61,160 bases of DNA from Clostridia bacterium (GCA_030526425.1 JAUNCT010000013.1:1-61160), one strand, 5' to 3'; numbered from the stretch's first letter, positions 1-8,716 are shown. Notes: generated by a model not told the origin, from the sequence alone. A program made the numbers and translations.

Positions 1-16
1 CGCGGCGACTTGATAC

Positions 17-45
17 AGTTTACATGGTATGACCTCTTTTGTCAA
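17..45 (-). promoter_or_regulatory. Sigma-A-type promoter firing out of the left edge
   Basis: On the minus strand there is TTGACA (45-40), a 17-nt spacer and TAAACT (22-17). It would transcribe leftward into DNA outside the window, so its gene is unknown. The stretch 46-192 between it and the alaS promoter holds no gene I can support. It contains one 10-nt palindrome, TGTATATACA, at 168-177. Confidence 0.5.
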
Positions 46-192
46 CAACTTTTTTCAAAAATCATAAACCGCAGTTTTTTGTTCTGCTTTCAGCCCTATT
101 CTACACAAGATCAGCTCCCCTGCTGCGGGCATTCTGCCGACTTCCGGAGATGCCGAACGTGCCCTACTGTATATACATGATATGTACGTGAT

Positions 193-222
193 TTGACAAC
201 GCAGATGCTCTTGCGGTATGCT
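193..222 (+). promoter_or_regulatory. Probable alaS promoter
   Basis: TTGACA lies at 193-198 and, after 18 nt, TATGCT at 217-222. The alaS ribosome site GGAGG (254-258) follows about 30 nt later. No T-box motif is present in this short leader. Confidence 0.55.
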
Positions 223-268
223 ATAAACTGAAAATTTGGGCGCAAGCCCTTTCGGAGGAACATAAAAC

Positions 269-2065
269 ATGCGTAATCTCACCAGCACCGAGCTGCGTCA
301 GCTCTACCTGGACTTCTTCAAGTCCAAGGGTCACGCAGTCATTCAGAGTGCCTCCCTGATCCCCGAGAACGATCCCACCGTTCTGTTCACCACAGCGGGC
401 ATGCATCCCCTCGTTCCCTACCTCATGGGTCAGAAGCATCCCGAAGGCACCCGCCTGACCGACGTGCAGAAATGCGTCCGTACCGGCGACATCGACGAGG
501 TCGGCGACAACTCACACTGCACCTTCTTCGAGATGCTGGGCAACTGGTCTCTCGGCGATTATTTCAAGAAGGAATCCATCGCTTACAGCTGGGAATTTCT
601 CACCTCTCCCGAATGGCTCGGCATCGACAAGGACAAGCTGTTCTTCACCTGCTTCGAGGGTGACGCCGACTGCCCGCGCGATACCGTCGCACACGACCGT
701 TGGGTCGAGATGGGTGTCGATCCTTCCCACATCGTTTACCTTCCGAAGAAGCACAACTGGTGGGGTCCCGCCGGTCTGACCGGCCCCTGCGGTCCCGATA
801 CCGAGATCTTCTACGACAACGGCAAGCCCGCATGCGGTCCCGATTGCAAAGCGGGTTGCGACTGCGGCAAATACCTTGAGATCTGGAACAACGTGTTCAT
901 GGAATACAATAAGGTCGCAGACGGCGTCTTCGAGCCCCTTGCCCAGAAGAACGTCGACACCGGTATGGGTCTCGACCGTACCATCGCGACCCTGCAGGGC
1001 GTCGAATCGGTTTACGACACCGACGCTTTCACCGGTATTCTCGGCGCGATCAGCGAGCTCTCCGGCAAGAACTACAAGGACAGCCCCGAAACCGTGCGCG
1101 CGTTCCGCATCATCGCGGATCACATCCGTTGCGCGACCTTCATGCTCGGCGACCAGAAGGGCGTTGTTCCCTCCAATGTCGACCAGGGCTACATCCTGCG
1201 CCGCCTGATCCGCCGCGCGATCCGTTTCGCAAAGCAGATCGGCATCCCGGACGGCACGCTGTCCAAAGTCGCGGACGCGGTCGTCGCTCAGTACGGTGAA
1301 GTTTATCCCGAGCTGAAGCAGAACCACGACAAGATCGTTTCCGAGCTCGACAAGGAGCAGCAGCGCTTCGACGGCGCGCTCCGCAAGGGCACCAAGGAAT
1401 TCGAGCGCCTCGCCGCGAACCTCAACGGCACCGAGATCGCCGGCGTCGATGCCTTCCACCTCTACGACACCTTCGGCTTCCCCGTCGAGTTCACGCAGGA
1501 ACTCGCCGCCGAAAAGGGTCTGACCGTCGACCTCGACGCGTTCAACAAGGCCTTTGCCGAGCACCAGGAGAAATCCCGTGCGGGCGCAGAGCAGAAGTTC
1601 AAATCCGGTCTTGCCGACCACAGCGCCGAGACCACCGCACTCCACACCGCGACCCACCTGCTGCATGCGGGTCTGCGCAAGGTCCTCAACGATGAGAACG
1701 TTGCGCAGAAGGGCTCCAACATCACTGCGGAGCGTCTCCGTTTCGACTTCAGCTTTCCCCGCAAGGTCACCCGCGATGAACTCGATCAGGTCGAGGCATT
1801 CGTCAACGAGGCGATCGCAGCCGACGTCAACGTTCTCTGTGAAGAGATGACCGTCGATGAAGCGCGCGCTTCCGGTGCGATCGGTCTGTTCGGCGACCGC
1901 TACGGCGCCAAAGTCACCGTGTACACCGTGCCCGGTTACTCCAAGGAGATCTGCGCAGGTCCTCACGTTGCGCACACCGCCGAGCTCGGCCGCTTCAAGA
2001 TCCAGAAGGAAGAAGCTTCCAGTGCCGGCGTCCGCCGCATCAAGGCCGTGCTGATCCACGACTGA
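269..2065 (+). CDS. alaS: Alanyl-tRNA synthetase, short form lacking the C-Ala domain
   Basis: This enzyme charges tRNA-Ala with alanine in the cytoplasm. The N-terminal class II catalytic domain starts with the typical LRQLYLDFFKSKGH segment, followed by the tRNA-recognition region and the tRNA_SAD editing domain. The editing-site metal ligands are visible: HxxxH in HTATHLLHAGL and the later C-x3-H in CAGPHVAH. The protein is 598 residues, whereas canonical bacterial AlaRS is about 870, and it stops just after the SAD domain, so the C-terminal C-Ala/dimerisation domain is missing. A cysteine cluster (CGPDCKAGCDCGK) interrupts the catalytic domain near residues 189-201 and could bind a metal. 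The start is supported by GGAGG ten bases upstream. The gene stands alone and is followed by a strong terminator. I am sure of the family; whether it is the only AlaRS in the cell cannot be told from here. Confidence 0.95.
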   Translation: MRNLTSTELRQLYLDFFKSKGHAVIQSASLIPENDPTVLFTTAGMHPLVPYLMGQKHPEGTRLTDVQKCVRTGDIDEVGDNSHCTFFEMLGNWSLGDYFKKESIAYSWEFLTSPEWLGIDKDKLFFTCFEGDADCPRDTVAHDRWVEMGVDPSHIVYLPKKHNWWGPAGLTGPCGPDTEIFYDNGKPACGPDCKAGCDCGKYLEIWNNVFMEYNKVADGVFEPLAQKNVDTGMGLDRTIATLQGVESVYDTDAFTGILGAISELSGKNYKDSPETVRAFRIIADHIRCATFMLGDQKGVVPSNVDQGYILRRLIRRAIRFAKQIGIPDGTLSKVADAVVAQYGEVYPELKQNHDKIVSELDKEQQRFDGALRKGTKEFERLAANLNGTEIAGVDAFHLYDTFGFPVEFTQELAAEKGLTVDLDAFNKAFAEHQEKSRAGAEQKFKSGLADHSAETTALHTATHLLHAGLRKVLNDENVAQKGSNITAERLRFDFSFPRKVTRDELDQVEAFVNEAIAADVNVLCEEMTVDEARASGAIGLFGDRYGAKVTVYTVPGYSKEICAGPHVAHTAELGRFKIQKEEASSAGVRRIKAVLIHD

Positions 2066-2078
2066 GAACAACCGACAA

Positions 2079-2114
2079 AACGACCGCTCCCCGTTGGGGG
2101 AGCGGTCGTTTTTA
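2079..2114. terminator. Bidirectional rho-independent terminator between alaS and the UPF0489 gene
   Basis: A perfect stem (cgaccgctcccc / ggggagcggtcg) with a tiny loop is flanked by A and T runs on the two sides. It can end both the rightward alaS transcript and the leftward mnmE/UPF0489 transcript. Confidence 0.85.
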
Positions 2115-2831
2115 TTGCCCGATGGGGCGCATGAATTTCCGGAACACGGATAGCAGTTCGTCCGCCTCCTTCGGCGCATACCGCGGTGAGATCGCGACGC
2201 TCATCAGATCGAACGGTGCCGGCGCGCGGTATTCCGTCCAATCGTCGTAAACATCGAACGGGATCTCGGGCTCCGGTCCGTTCTTGCCCACCATCAAGCG
2301 GGACACGAACGACTCCAAACGGATCCTGTCTGTCGTGCCGGGCACGAGGATCTGCTGCGAGATATCCCTTTTCGAACGCGGGTTGCGGATGTTCTCCAAA
2401 CGGTCGACATACCGGTACGCAAGCGCGAACAGAAGGTAGTTCGCCTCATCCAGCTGATGCATCCCGTAATGCCGCTCCGAATCCCGCCGCAGTTCCGGCG
2501 ATTGCGCGATCACGGTATTCAGCACGTATCCGGGACCGGGCTTTCCGATACCGAGATCGGAATGCGCATCGATGTGCGTGACCGCAAACGGTACGGTCAG
2601 CCGCCCTTTGGCGATCTCGCTTTGCCACAAACGCAGCGCCATGTCATGCGTTTCGAAAACGACACCGGGGATGGGGTTTGCGGCATCCAATCCGCATTGT
2701 TCCGTCAGAAACCGTTCCGTTGCTTCCGGGCTCCACGGACGGTGCCCTTCCAAACCTGGGCGCTCGCCGAGCGGTGCCAACGGGCACACATCCTCAAGAA
2801 AAAAATCGAGGTCGATATCGAGTACGTGCAT
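2112..2831 (-). CDS. UPF0489 family protein (arginase-fold-like)
   Basis: A 239-residue protein starting MHVLDIDLDFF. The motif THIDAHSDLG resembles the metal-binding HxDAHxD of the arginase/agmatinase/deacetylase fold and is typical of the UPF0489 (C5orf22-like) family, whose substrate I do not know. A longer upstream reading is possible, but this ATG lies one base after the mnmE stop codon, so translation is probably coupled to mnmE. Clostridial genomes often have mnmG and rsmG after mnmE; here this gene takes that place. I see no truncation. Family call fairly sure, function unknown. Confidence 0.7.
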   Translation of the reverse strand: MHVLDIDLDFFLEDVCPLAPLGERPGLEGHRPWSPEATERFLTEQCGLDAANPIPGVVFETHDMALRLWQSEIAKGRLTVPFAVTHIDAHSDLGIGKPGPGYVLNTVIAQSPELRRDSERHYGMHQLDEANYLLFALAYRYVDRLENIRNPRSKRDISQQILVPGTTDRIRLESFVSRLMVGKNGPEPEIPFDVYDDWTEYRAPAPFDLMSVAISPRYAPKEADELLSVFRKFMRPIGQ

Positions 2832-2832
2832 A

Positions 2833-4146
2833 TCACTTGCCCACGCAGAACCGGGAGAAGATCCGGTCGATGACTTCCGCATCCACATCCCTGCCGGTGA
2901 TCTGTCCCAGGGCGTGCAACGCCTCGCGGATATCGGTCGCCGCGCAATCGAGATCGTCCTGTGTTGCCGCATGTGCGATAAAGGCATGGGCGTCCTCCAG
3001 GGCGCGGATATGGCGTTCGTTCGTCACACTCACCGCATCGCCTTCCGCAGGTGCCGCCAGAGCCAGCACCGCTTGCTTCAACGCTTCCAGTCCCTCCGCG
3101 TTTTTGGCGCTGACGGGCACGGCGCCTTCCGCCGCCGCGTAGCCCGCGAGATCCATTTTGTTCGAAACGATCACGCGCGCGGGGAAATCCTTCGTTCGGT
3201 CGAGCAGTTCCCGGTCTTCCGCGGTCGGCTCGGTGGTACCATCAAGCAAGAGCAGAAGAACATCCGCCTTGCCGAGTTCCCCGAGCGCACGGTCGACACC
3301 GATCTTTTCGACCGGGTCGTCCGTTTCGCGGATCCCCGCAGTGTCGATCAACCGCACGGGAACGCCGTCGAAGCTGACCTTTTCATCCAGCACATCGCGC
3401 GTCGTGCCCGCAAGATCCGTGACGATCGCACGGTCGTGTCCCGTAAGCGCGTTCATCAGCGAAGATTTTCCGACATTGGGACGACCGAGAATGAGCACAT
3501 TCAAACCGTCGCGGAGAACGCGTCCCTTCCGTCCCTCGCCGATGAGGCGGCGCAGTTCCCGTTCCTGAGTATCGAGGACCGCCGGCAAGGTCTCCGTGCA
3601 TTCCGCTTCCGCTTCATCGGGATAGTCGATCGCCGCATCCACCCCGGACAGCGCATCGAGCAGAGCGTCTTCCACCGCGGAAACGCAGCGGTGAACGGAA
3701 CCGTGCAGCTGTGCGACCGCCGCCTTGCGCGAGCGCTCCGCCTCCGCGGTGATGATGTCCATGACCGCTTCCGCTTCGGACAGCGCCATCTTGCCGTTCA
3801 GAAATGCGCGTCTTGTGAATTCACCGCCCTCGGCGGGACGGAAACCGAGCCCGGACAACGCCTGCAACACCCGCTGTACGGTACGCGCGCCGCCGTGGCA
3901 GTTGATCTCCACCATATCCTCGCCGGTGTAGCTGTGCGGCGCGCCGAAGCGGACCGCCATGATATCGTCGATGGCTTCGCCGCGGTCGGACATCCGCATG
4001 AAACGCATGCGCCCGAATCCCTCCGGGAACGGGCGGTCCGTCAGTTCCGCAACGCGGAACGCGTCGGGTCCCGTGACGCGGATCACGGCGATCGCCCCGC
4101 CGATGGCCGTCGAGGGCGCAAAAACGGTATCTTCACGATAGGACAT
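2833..4146 (-). CDS. mnmE: tRNA-modification GTPase MnmE
   Basis: MnmE works with MnmG to install the cmnm5 group on wobble uridine 34 of several tRNAs. The 437-residue protein has the N-terminal folate-binding TrmE domain (about 1-117), a helical domain and an inserted Ras-like G domain. The P-loop GRPNVGKSS is at 221-229, switch I TDLAGTTRD at 243-251 and DTAG at 268-271. The C-terminal tail FCVGK matches the conserved FCIGK ending whose cysteine is functionally important. A terminator-like hairpin separates it from jag upstream. The partner gene mnmG is not in the window. Length and motifs are normal. Confidence 0.97.
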   Translation of the reverse strand: MSYREDTVFAPSTAIGGAIAVIRVTGPDAFRVAELTDRPFPEGFGRMRFMRMSDRGEAIDDIMAVRFGAPHSYTGEDMVEINCHGGARTVQRVLQALSGLGFRPAEGGEFTRRAFLNGKMALSEAEAVMDIITAEAERSRKAAVAQLHGSVHRCVSAVEDALLDALSGVDAAIDYPDEAEAECTETLPAVLDTQERELRRLIGEGRKGRVLRDGLNVLILGRPNVGKSSLMNALTGHDRAIVTDLAGTTRDVLDEKVSFDGVPVRLIDTAGIRETDDPVEKIGVDRALGELGKADVLLLLLDGTTEPTAEDRELLDRTKDFPARVIVSNKMDLAGYAAAEGAVPVSAKNAEGLEALKQAVLALAAPAEGDAVSVTNERHIRALEDAHAFIAHAATQDDLDCAATDIREALHALGQITGRDVDAEVIDRIFSRFCVGK

Positions 4147-4169
4147 TTGCTTGTTTCCTTTCCTTTGTC

Positions 4170-4197
4170 AAAAAAGCGCCGCCATGCGGCAGCGCTT
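4170..4197 (-). terminator. Terminator-like hairpin between jag and mnmE
   Basis: On the minus strand an AGCGC..GCGCT hairpin with one internal mismatch is followed by six T residues. It probably ends most rpmH-jag transcripts or attenuates mnmE. No separate mnmE promoter is obvious after it. Confidence 0.6.
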
Positions 4198-4212
4198 ATC
4201 GGTCATATGATG

Positions 4213-5052
4213 TTACTCTTCGGGCGCGATGATCACGAAGCGATCGGGTTCTTCGCCCTCGGAATAGGTCGTAACGCCCGCGAAATCCTGCAGGGCGCTG
4301 TGAAGGATGCGGCGCTCGTAGGGATTCATGGGCTCCATACGGACGCTCTTGCCGGTGCTGCGGACCTTTGCGGCCTCACGGCGGGCAAGACCGCGCAGCG
4401 CCTCTTCACGGCGGGCACGGTAGCCTTCGGTGTCGAGGGTGACGCGCAGGTAATCCTCGCGGCCGTGGTTGACATACAGGGAAACGAGGTACTGCAGCGC
4501 GTCGAGCGTTTCACCGCGGCGGCCGATGAGCAGACCGTCGGTATCGGTATCGATGCGGATGCGGAGACCGCCGTCCTCCTCCGCTGCGGACAGCTTGCAG
4601 GGGACGTTCATCTTCTCGAGCATTTCGCCGAGGAACTTGCAGGCGGGCTGTTCCGCCGCGAACTCTTCGCTGTATGCAATGTTCTCTTCGACAGCGGCAA
4701 CGGGACGACGCTCACGGCGTTCGCCCTTGCGGCGGTCGTCCTTGCGCTTCTCCTCCTTGCCTTCCTTGCGCGGCTTGCGGTCGGAACGGCCGAAGTGGTT
4801 CTCTTTGCGGGCGGCACGCTCGGCAGCCTGCTCGGCGCGGTGCTCTTCCTTGAGCTGCTCGGCGTCGACGACCAGGGGCGTTTCACGTTCGGTCAGGCGG
4901 ACGATGGCGTTCTTGGCACCGAAGCCGAAGATGCCCTGCGTTGCCTTCTGGATCGTTTCGATTTCGACTTCGTCGATCGTAACGCCCATTTCCATCAGGC
5001 CGTGAAAGATCGCCTCATCGACGGAACGGCCGGAAAACTCCATGACTCTCAT
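4213..5052 (-). CDS. jag: RNA-binding protein Jag (SpoIIIJ-associated, KhpB)
   Basis: A 279-residue cytoplasmic RNA-binding protein associated with YidC/SpoIIIJ. The order is an N-terminal Jag_N domain (about 1-50, with FGFGAKNAIV), a highly charged Lys/Arg/Glu linker (about 65-130), a KH domain with the GLLIGRRGETL loop (GxxG-like), and a C-terminal R3H domain with R-x3-H-like residues in the RRILHSALQD segment. It starts two bases after the yidC stop codon, so the two are co-translated. The charged linker is long but common in this family. Confident call. Confidence 0.93.
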   Translation of the reverse strand: MRVMEFSGRSVDEAIFHGLMEMGVTIDEVEIETIQKATQGIFGFGAKNAIVRLTERETPLVVDAEQLKEEHRAEQAAERAARKENHFGRSDRKPRKEGKEEKRKDDRRKGERRERRPVAAVEENIAYSEEFAAEQPACKFLGEMLEKMNVPCKLSAAEEDGGLRIRIDTDTDGLLIGRRGETLDALQYLVSLYVNHGREDYLRVTLDTEGYRARREEALRGLARREAAKVRSTGKSVRMEPMNPYERRILHSALQDFAGVTTYSEGEEPDRFVIIAPEE

Positions 5053-5054
5053 TG

Positions 5055-6053
5055 TTATTTAGACTCCTCTACACCTTGCGCGTTCTTCTTGGACGCGAAG
5101 GATTTGTTGATCAAGAATGTCGTTGCGAGCGTCGCGATGTTGCTGACCGTCCAGTACAGGGCGAATGCGGCGTTGCTCGTCAAGCAGAAAACGAAGGACA
5201 TGATCGGCATCATCCAGTTCATGACCTGCATGCTGCCGGCTGCCGGATTAGCCTTGGCCTTTTCGGGATCCTGTCCCTGCTGCATGGACTTCTGGCTCAG
5301 CCACATGGACAGCCAGGTCGAAGCAGCGGAAACGACGGGAAGGATGAACCAACCGTTGTTGTAGCCCTTGTACACTTCGACGCAGGGCGCGACGATCGCG
5401 TCGTATTTGGCGACGAGCTCTTCGGTGAGCTGCGCGATGGCGTAGCTGCCGTCCGCGTTCTTCACGAAGAAGCCGAGGTTTTCGAACAGATTCAGGGCAG
5501 CGGGGTTCTCACTGAAGTAGATCAGGTTCTGAATGCCGGTCTGACTGTTGAGAAATTCAGCAGCCGAGGAGATAACGGGCTTGAAACCGTTGTCGGGCAT
5601 CCACATGTTGTTGATCCACAGGAACTTCCAGCGGCTGAACATTTCGATACCCGCTTCCTGGTTCTCATTCAGGGTGACGATGAGCTTGACCATCATCTCG
5701 TAGCCCCACTGACGGAACGCTGCGATGAAAATGAAGAACAGCGGCATGGTCAGCAGCATCGGCAGACAACCGCCGAACATGGAAACGCCGTTCGCCTTCA
5801 TCAGCTTCTGGGTCTCGAGGTTCAGGCGCTGCGGATCGTTCTGGTACTTTTTCTGGATCTTCTCCATCTGCGGCTGGATCGCCTGCATCTTCATCGAAGA
5901 CTTGCGGGACTTGATATCGCCGATGACGGTGATCAAACGGATGAACAACGTGGAAATGACAACGGTGAGAGCGATGCTTTCGCCGGTCACGTGCTCAAAG
6001 AGCCAGCGCATGCCGAGGAAAGCCCATTGTGTCAAAAAGAAATCGCCTTGCAA
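5055..6053 (-). CDS. yidC: Membrane protein insertase YidC/SpoIIIJ
   Basis: YidC inserts and folds membrane proteins with or without SecYEG. The 332-residue Gram-positive-type protein has several hydrophobic segments: near 20-40, near 95-115 (PMLLTMPLFFIFIAAF), and C-terminal ones near 225-310. The conserved cytoplasmic hairpin (QPQMEKIQKKYQNDPQ) lies after the first segment and includes the substrate-groove region. About 110 residues between the second and third conserved helices form an extended extracellular loop, longer than in Bacillus SpoIIIJ. No clear lipobox was seen at the N terminus. It lies between yidD and jag in the usual order. Confidence 0.93.
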   Translation of the reverse strand: MQGDFFLTQWAFLGMRWLFEHVTGESIALTVVISTLFIRLITVIGDIKSRKSSMKMQAIQPQMEKIQKKYQNDPQRLNLETQKLMKANGVSMFGGCLPMLLTMPLFFIFIAAFRQWGYEMMVKLIVTLNENQEAGIEMFSRWKFLWINNMWMPDNGFKPVISSAAEFLNSQTGIQNLIYFSENPAALNLFENLGFFVKNADGSYAIAQLTEELVAKYDAIVAPCVEVYKGYNNGWFILPVVSAASTWLSMWLSQKSMQQGQDPEKAKANPAAGSMQVMNWMMPIMSFVFCLTSNAAFALYWTVSNIATLATTFLINKSFASKKNAQGVEESK

Positions 6054-6104
6054 AAGTATTGCCTCCTATCCTGTCGGATCAAAATAATAAACGGTAAGGT
6101 CCTC

Positions 6105-6314
6105 TCACGGCACGGGATCGTACCCGCCCTTGCAGAACGGGTTGCAACGCAGGATCCGCCAAACGGCGAGTGCGCCCCCTTTGAGCCAACCATGTTTTTC
6201 AATTGCTTCGATCGCGTAATTGGAGCAGGTCGGAACGAACCTGCAACACGGCGGAAATGCCGGAGAGATGTACTTTTGGTAGCCGCGGATCAGCGACAAC
6301 AAAACACGCTTCAC
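6105..6314 (-). CDS. yidD: Membrane protein insertion efficiency factor YidD
   Basis: YidD is a small peripheral membrane protein that helps YidC-dependent insertion. I start it at the GTG at 6314, giving 69 residues (family about 70) beginning [19 protein letters not shown]. The GTG overlaps the rnpA stop as GTGA, which argues for coupled translation. A longer in-frame extension to an ATG at 6374 would lie fully inside rnpA and has no family counterpart. The diagnostic cysteine-rich motif [15 protein letters not shown] and the ending [15 protein letters not shown] are present. Confidence 0.93.
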   Translation of the reverse strand: MKRVLLSLIRGYQKYISPAFPPCCRFVPTCSNYAIEAIEKHGWLKGGALAVWRILRCNPFCKGGYDPVP

Positions 6315-6661
6315 GCCTTTTCCTCCAGCCGAAAAGCACCTGCTTTTTGGAGAAGTTTCCTTGCGGAAGCGCACAACGAGGGAAAGGGCTCTTCCAAAAC
6401 ACCCCTTCTGGCTACCAAGATGATGTTGTTTCCTTTTTTGAGTTCCGGCACGAGCGGGGTCACGGCCTCGCGCAGCCGCCGTTTGATCCGGTTCCGTTCG
6501 ACCGCGTTGCCCTGCTTCTTGCTGACGGAGATGCCGACCAGCGTTTCGGGCTTGTGACGCGGCGCGATCACGGCCGTGAACAGTCGATTTGATGTGGATT
6601 TGCCGACTCGGTAGGTATAACGAAACTCTTTCTTTTTCTTCAGTGCGTCTTCGCGTTTCAC
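6311..6661 (-). CDS. rnpA: Ribonuclease P protein component
   Basis: The protein subunit of RNase P, which matures the 5' ends of tRNAs. It has 116 residues, the usual size. The conserved RNR-type motif is visible in [16 protein letters not shown] near residues 50-66, the RNA-binding helix of the family, with [10 protein letters not shown] before it. The order rpmH-rnpA-yidD-yidC-jag is classical. Its stop codon overlaps the GTG start of yidD. Confidence 0.95.
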   Translation of the reverse strand: MKREDALKKKKEFRYTYRVGKSTSNRLFTAVIAPRHKPETLVGISVSKKQGNAVERNRIKRRLREAVTPLVPELKKGNNIILVARRGVLEEPFPSLCASARKLLQKAGAFRLEEKA

Positions 6662-6752
6662 GCTCTGTTACCTAAAAAAAGCGGCGGCAAACCAAAGGCT
6701 TACCGCGCTTCTGCGTCCGATATTGTTCCGGCGCACAAAAAGGGGCGCCCGA

Positions 6753-6887
6753 TTAAGCGCTGAGCTTTTTGCGGCCCTTCGCGCGGCGGCGCTTCAAAAC
6801 GTTGCGGCCATCCGCAGTCTTCATACGCTTGCGGAAACCATGAACCTTGCTGCGCTGACGTTTTTTCGGCTGATAAGTCCGTACCAT
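6753..6887 (-). CDS. rpmH: 50S ribosomal protein L34
   Basis: A 44-residue, very basic protein beginning [18 protein letters not shown] and ending in a Lys/Arg-rich tail (GRKKLSA), as in all L34 proteins. It is too small for many gene finders. It lies first in the rnpA-yidD-yidC-jag operon, 91 bases before rnpA, behind a near-consensus promoter. In many bacteria dnaA lies divergently upstream; here a nucleoside hydrolase gene does. Confidence 0.95.
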   Translation of the reverse strand: MVRTYQPKKRQRSKVHGFRKRMKTADGRNVLKRRRAKGRKKLSA

Positions 6888-6968
6888 TCCTTTACACCTC
6901 TTTCAAAATTTTCAAAATGGGGCGGACGAACCACCCGTCTCGCACAACCGTGCGTTAATAACCTCACA

Positions 6969-6997
6969 TATTATAATGGGGAATGCAAATCCTGTCA
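6969..6997 (-). promoter_or_regulatory. Consensus promoter for the rpmH operon
   Basis: On the minus strand TTGACA (6997-6992), exactly 17 nt, then perfect TATAAT (6974-6969). This is the strongest promoter in the window and lies about 18 bases after the stop codon of the upstream nucleoside hydrolase gene. Confidence 0.9.
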
Positions 6998-7014
6998 ATA
7001 CCCAAATGCCCCGT

Positions 7015-7998
7015 TTACCGCGCTGTCAGCAGTTCCGCAAGGCGTTTTTTGTACAACGCGTTGTCAAGCCGGGTGATCACGGTGCAGTTGGCTTCCGTTT
7101 TTCCGTAATAGCCGTGTTCGAAGCCGCTGTCCATCGCGGCAAGGGCGCGGTTGTCGTAAAAGATGACCTGCCCGTAGCACTCGCGGTTGTCCGTGACGAC
7201 GTGTGAAACGCAGGGCTTCTTTTCCAGAACGATATCGTCCCACAGCATCGGCGCGAGCGATACGGCGTCCGGCAGATCGATGCGCGGCTCCCCCTGCAGT
7301 CCTTCCACGAACTTCGCGAGGGTCTCGTTGCAGCGCACGGCGTAGACCGCCGCTTCCGTCCCCGCAGCCATCAGCGCATCCGTATCGGGGCGGAACCACG
7401 CCGCTTCCGCGGTGCACAGGTCGAACCCGCCCACATAGACATGCACGCCGAAATCCATCATGACCTTGTACGCTTCGGCATCGGCAAACACGTTGAACTC
7501 GCTCACCGGCGTCGTGTTGCCCGGTCCGAAGCCCGCAGTGCCCATTGTCCAGATGCACTTGAGCTGCTTCATCGTTTCCGGATCCTTCATCATGGCGAGC
7601 GCAACGTTCGTCACGGGACCGATCGTCGCGAGCTCCACCTCGCCCGGGTATTTCTTCACCAGCTCGATGATGGCGTCGCAGGCGGCGACACCCTCGACGG
7701 GCTTCACCGTCGGGTGGATGAGATCCGCATCCGACATACCGTCCGTGCCGTGCACATTGCGCGCGTGCACACGGCTGCGCATCAGCGGACGGTCCGCACC
7801 CACGTAGACCGGCGGCACGTTTTCCGCGCCGACCGCGATCTCCGCGCTCATCAGGCAGTTGAGCGTTGCCTGTTCCACAGGCACGTTGCCGCTCACGGTC
7901 GTCAGTGCGATGACATCGACCGACGGTTCCCTGAGACACATCATGATGGCGACCGCATCGTCGCTTCCGGTATCGGTATCGATAATGATTTTACGCAT
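7015..7998 (-). CDS. Nucleoside hydrolase (IUNH family)
   Basis: It should hydrolyse the N-glycosidic bond of ribonucleosides to free base plus ribose for salvage. The start at 7998 gives MRKIIIDTDTGSDDAVAIMM, in which DTDTGxDDA is the calcium- and ribose-binding signature. An ATG further upstream would run into carD. A CGGAGGA ribosome site precedes the chosen start. The family NVA motif occurs in GPVTNVALAMM near residue 125, and a late Asp in GGFDLCTAEAAWF replaces the usual catalytic His region, so base specificity cannot be assigned. 327 residues, normal length. It follows carD by 32 bases and may be co-transcribed. Confidence 0.9.
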   Translation of the reverse strand: MRKIIIDTDTGSDDAVAIMMCLREPSVDVIALTTVSGNVPVEQATLNCLMSAEIAVGAENVPPVYVGADRPLMRSRVHARNVHGTDGMSDADLIHPTVKPVEGVAACDAIIELVKKYPGEVELATIGPVTNVALAMMKDPETMKQLKCIWTMGTAGFGPGNTTPVSEFNVFADAEAYKVMMDFGVHVYVGGFDLCTAEAAWFRPDTDALMAAGTEAAVYAVRCNETLAKFVEGLQGEPRIDLPDAVSLAPMLWDDIVLEKKPCVSHVVTDNRECYGQVIFYDNRALAAMDSGFEHGYYGKTEANCTVITRLDNALYKKRLAELLTAR

Positions 7999-8030
7999 AG
8001 GCTCCTCCGTATGGTTTTGCGTTCCTCCGT

Positions 8031-8501
8031 TCATCCGGTCACCAGCGCCTCGAGCGTTTCGCACGGAAGCCCCGAAGCGACGGTCAGCTCGGTCAGCAGC
8101 ACCTGACGCGCCGTGATGAGCATTTTGCGCTCACCGGTCGACAAGCCCTTGCGCTTGTCGCGCGCAAGCAGGCTTTTCACGACCTCGGCCACGTTCATGA
8201 GGCTTCCCTCTTTGAGCTTGTCCATGTTGTCGCGGTAACGCTTGTTCCAGTTGACCGTCTCCTCCTCCACGTTTCCGCTTTCGAGATAGGTGAGCACGCG
8301 GTCGCATTCTTCCCTGCCGGATACAGGGCGCAAGCCGACAGAGCCGGCCCCTTCCACAGGCACCAGCGCCGTCATGCGTCCGATCACGAAACGCAGGACA
8401 TAATACTCCTTCTGTTGACCGAGGACCGATTGCTCTTCGATCGCTTCGACGGTCCCGACCCCATGCATGGGGTAGCACACCTGATCACCGATACGGTACA
8501 T
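8031..8501 (-). CDS. carD: CarD/CdnL-family RNA polymerase-binding regulator
   Basis: CarD-type proteins bind the beta subunit of RNA polymerase and stabilise open complexes, often at rRNA promoters. The 156-residue protein starts MYRIGDQVCYPMHGVGTV, the typical N-terminal RNAP-interaction (Tudor-like) domain, followed by a helical C-terminal DNA-binding domain with the family's basic YRDNMDKLKEG segment. The start at 8501 matches family alignments; an upstream in-frame ATG would lie at the promoter. The gene has its own strong promoter. Confidence 0.9.
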   Translation of the reverse strand: MYRIGDQVCYPMHGVGTVEAIEEQSVLGQQKEYYVLRFVIGRMTALVPVEGAGSVGLRPVSGREECDRVLTYLESGNVEEETVNWNKRYRDNMDKLKEGSLMNVAEVVKSLLARDKRKGLSTGERKMLITARQVLLTELTVASGLPCETLEALVTG

Positions 8502-8570
8502 GGAAAAGCACCTCATCCGTTTGTCGAAAATGCCATAGTTCGGAGGGACGGGAAGCATGTTCCCGATTTC

Positions 8571-8600
8571 ATTATATGCAAAAACACTCCGCCATGTCAA
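8571..8600 (-). promoter_or_regulatory. carD promoter
   Basis: TTGACA (8600-8595), 18-nt spacer and perfect TATAAT (8576-8571) on the minus strand, about 70 bases before the carD start. Confidence 0.85.
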
Positions 8601-8716
8601 TCAAACCGCATTGTGCCGTGCGTTTCGGTGTCTCGTCCCGGTGTGAGCCGATTTCATGAAAGCCCTTTTCCTCGCGGAGGGCAACCGTCCGTTCGCTTTG
8701 CCTCCCGTACCGGGAT

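Noticed and set aside
1..268. T-box riboswitch upstream of alaS
   Set aside because: No GGGTGGNACCGCG motif and too short a leader; only a promoter and palindrome were found.
512..2179. A 555-codon minus-strand frame inside alaS
   Set aside because: Antisense shadow of alaS; translated product is repetitive and has no start signal.
2572..5364. A 930-codon plus-strand frame over mnmE and jag
   Set aside because: Overlaps well-supported genes on the other strand and has no recognisable domains.
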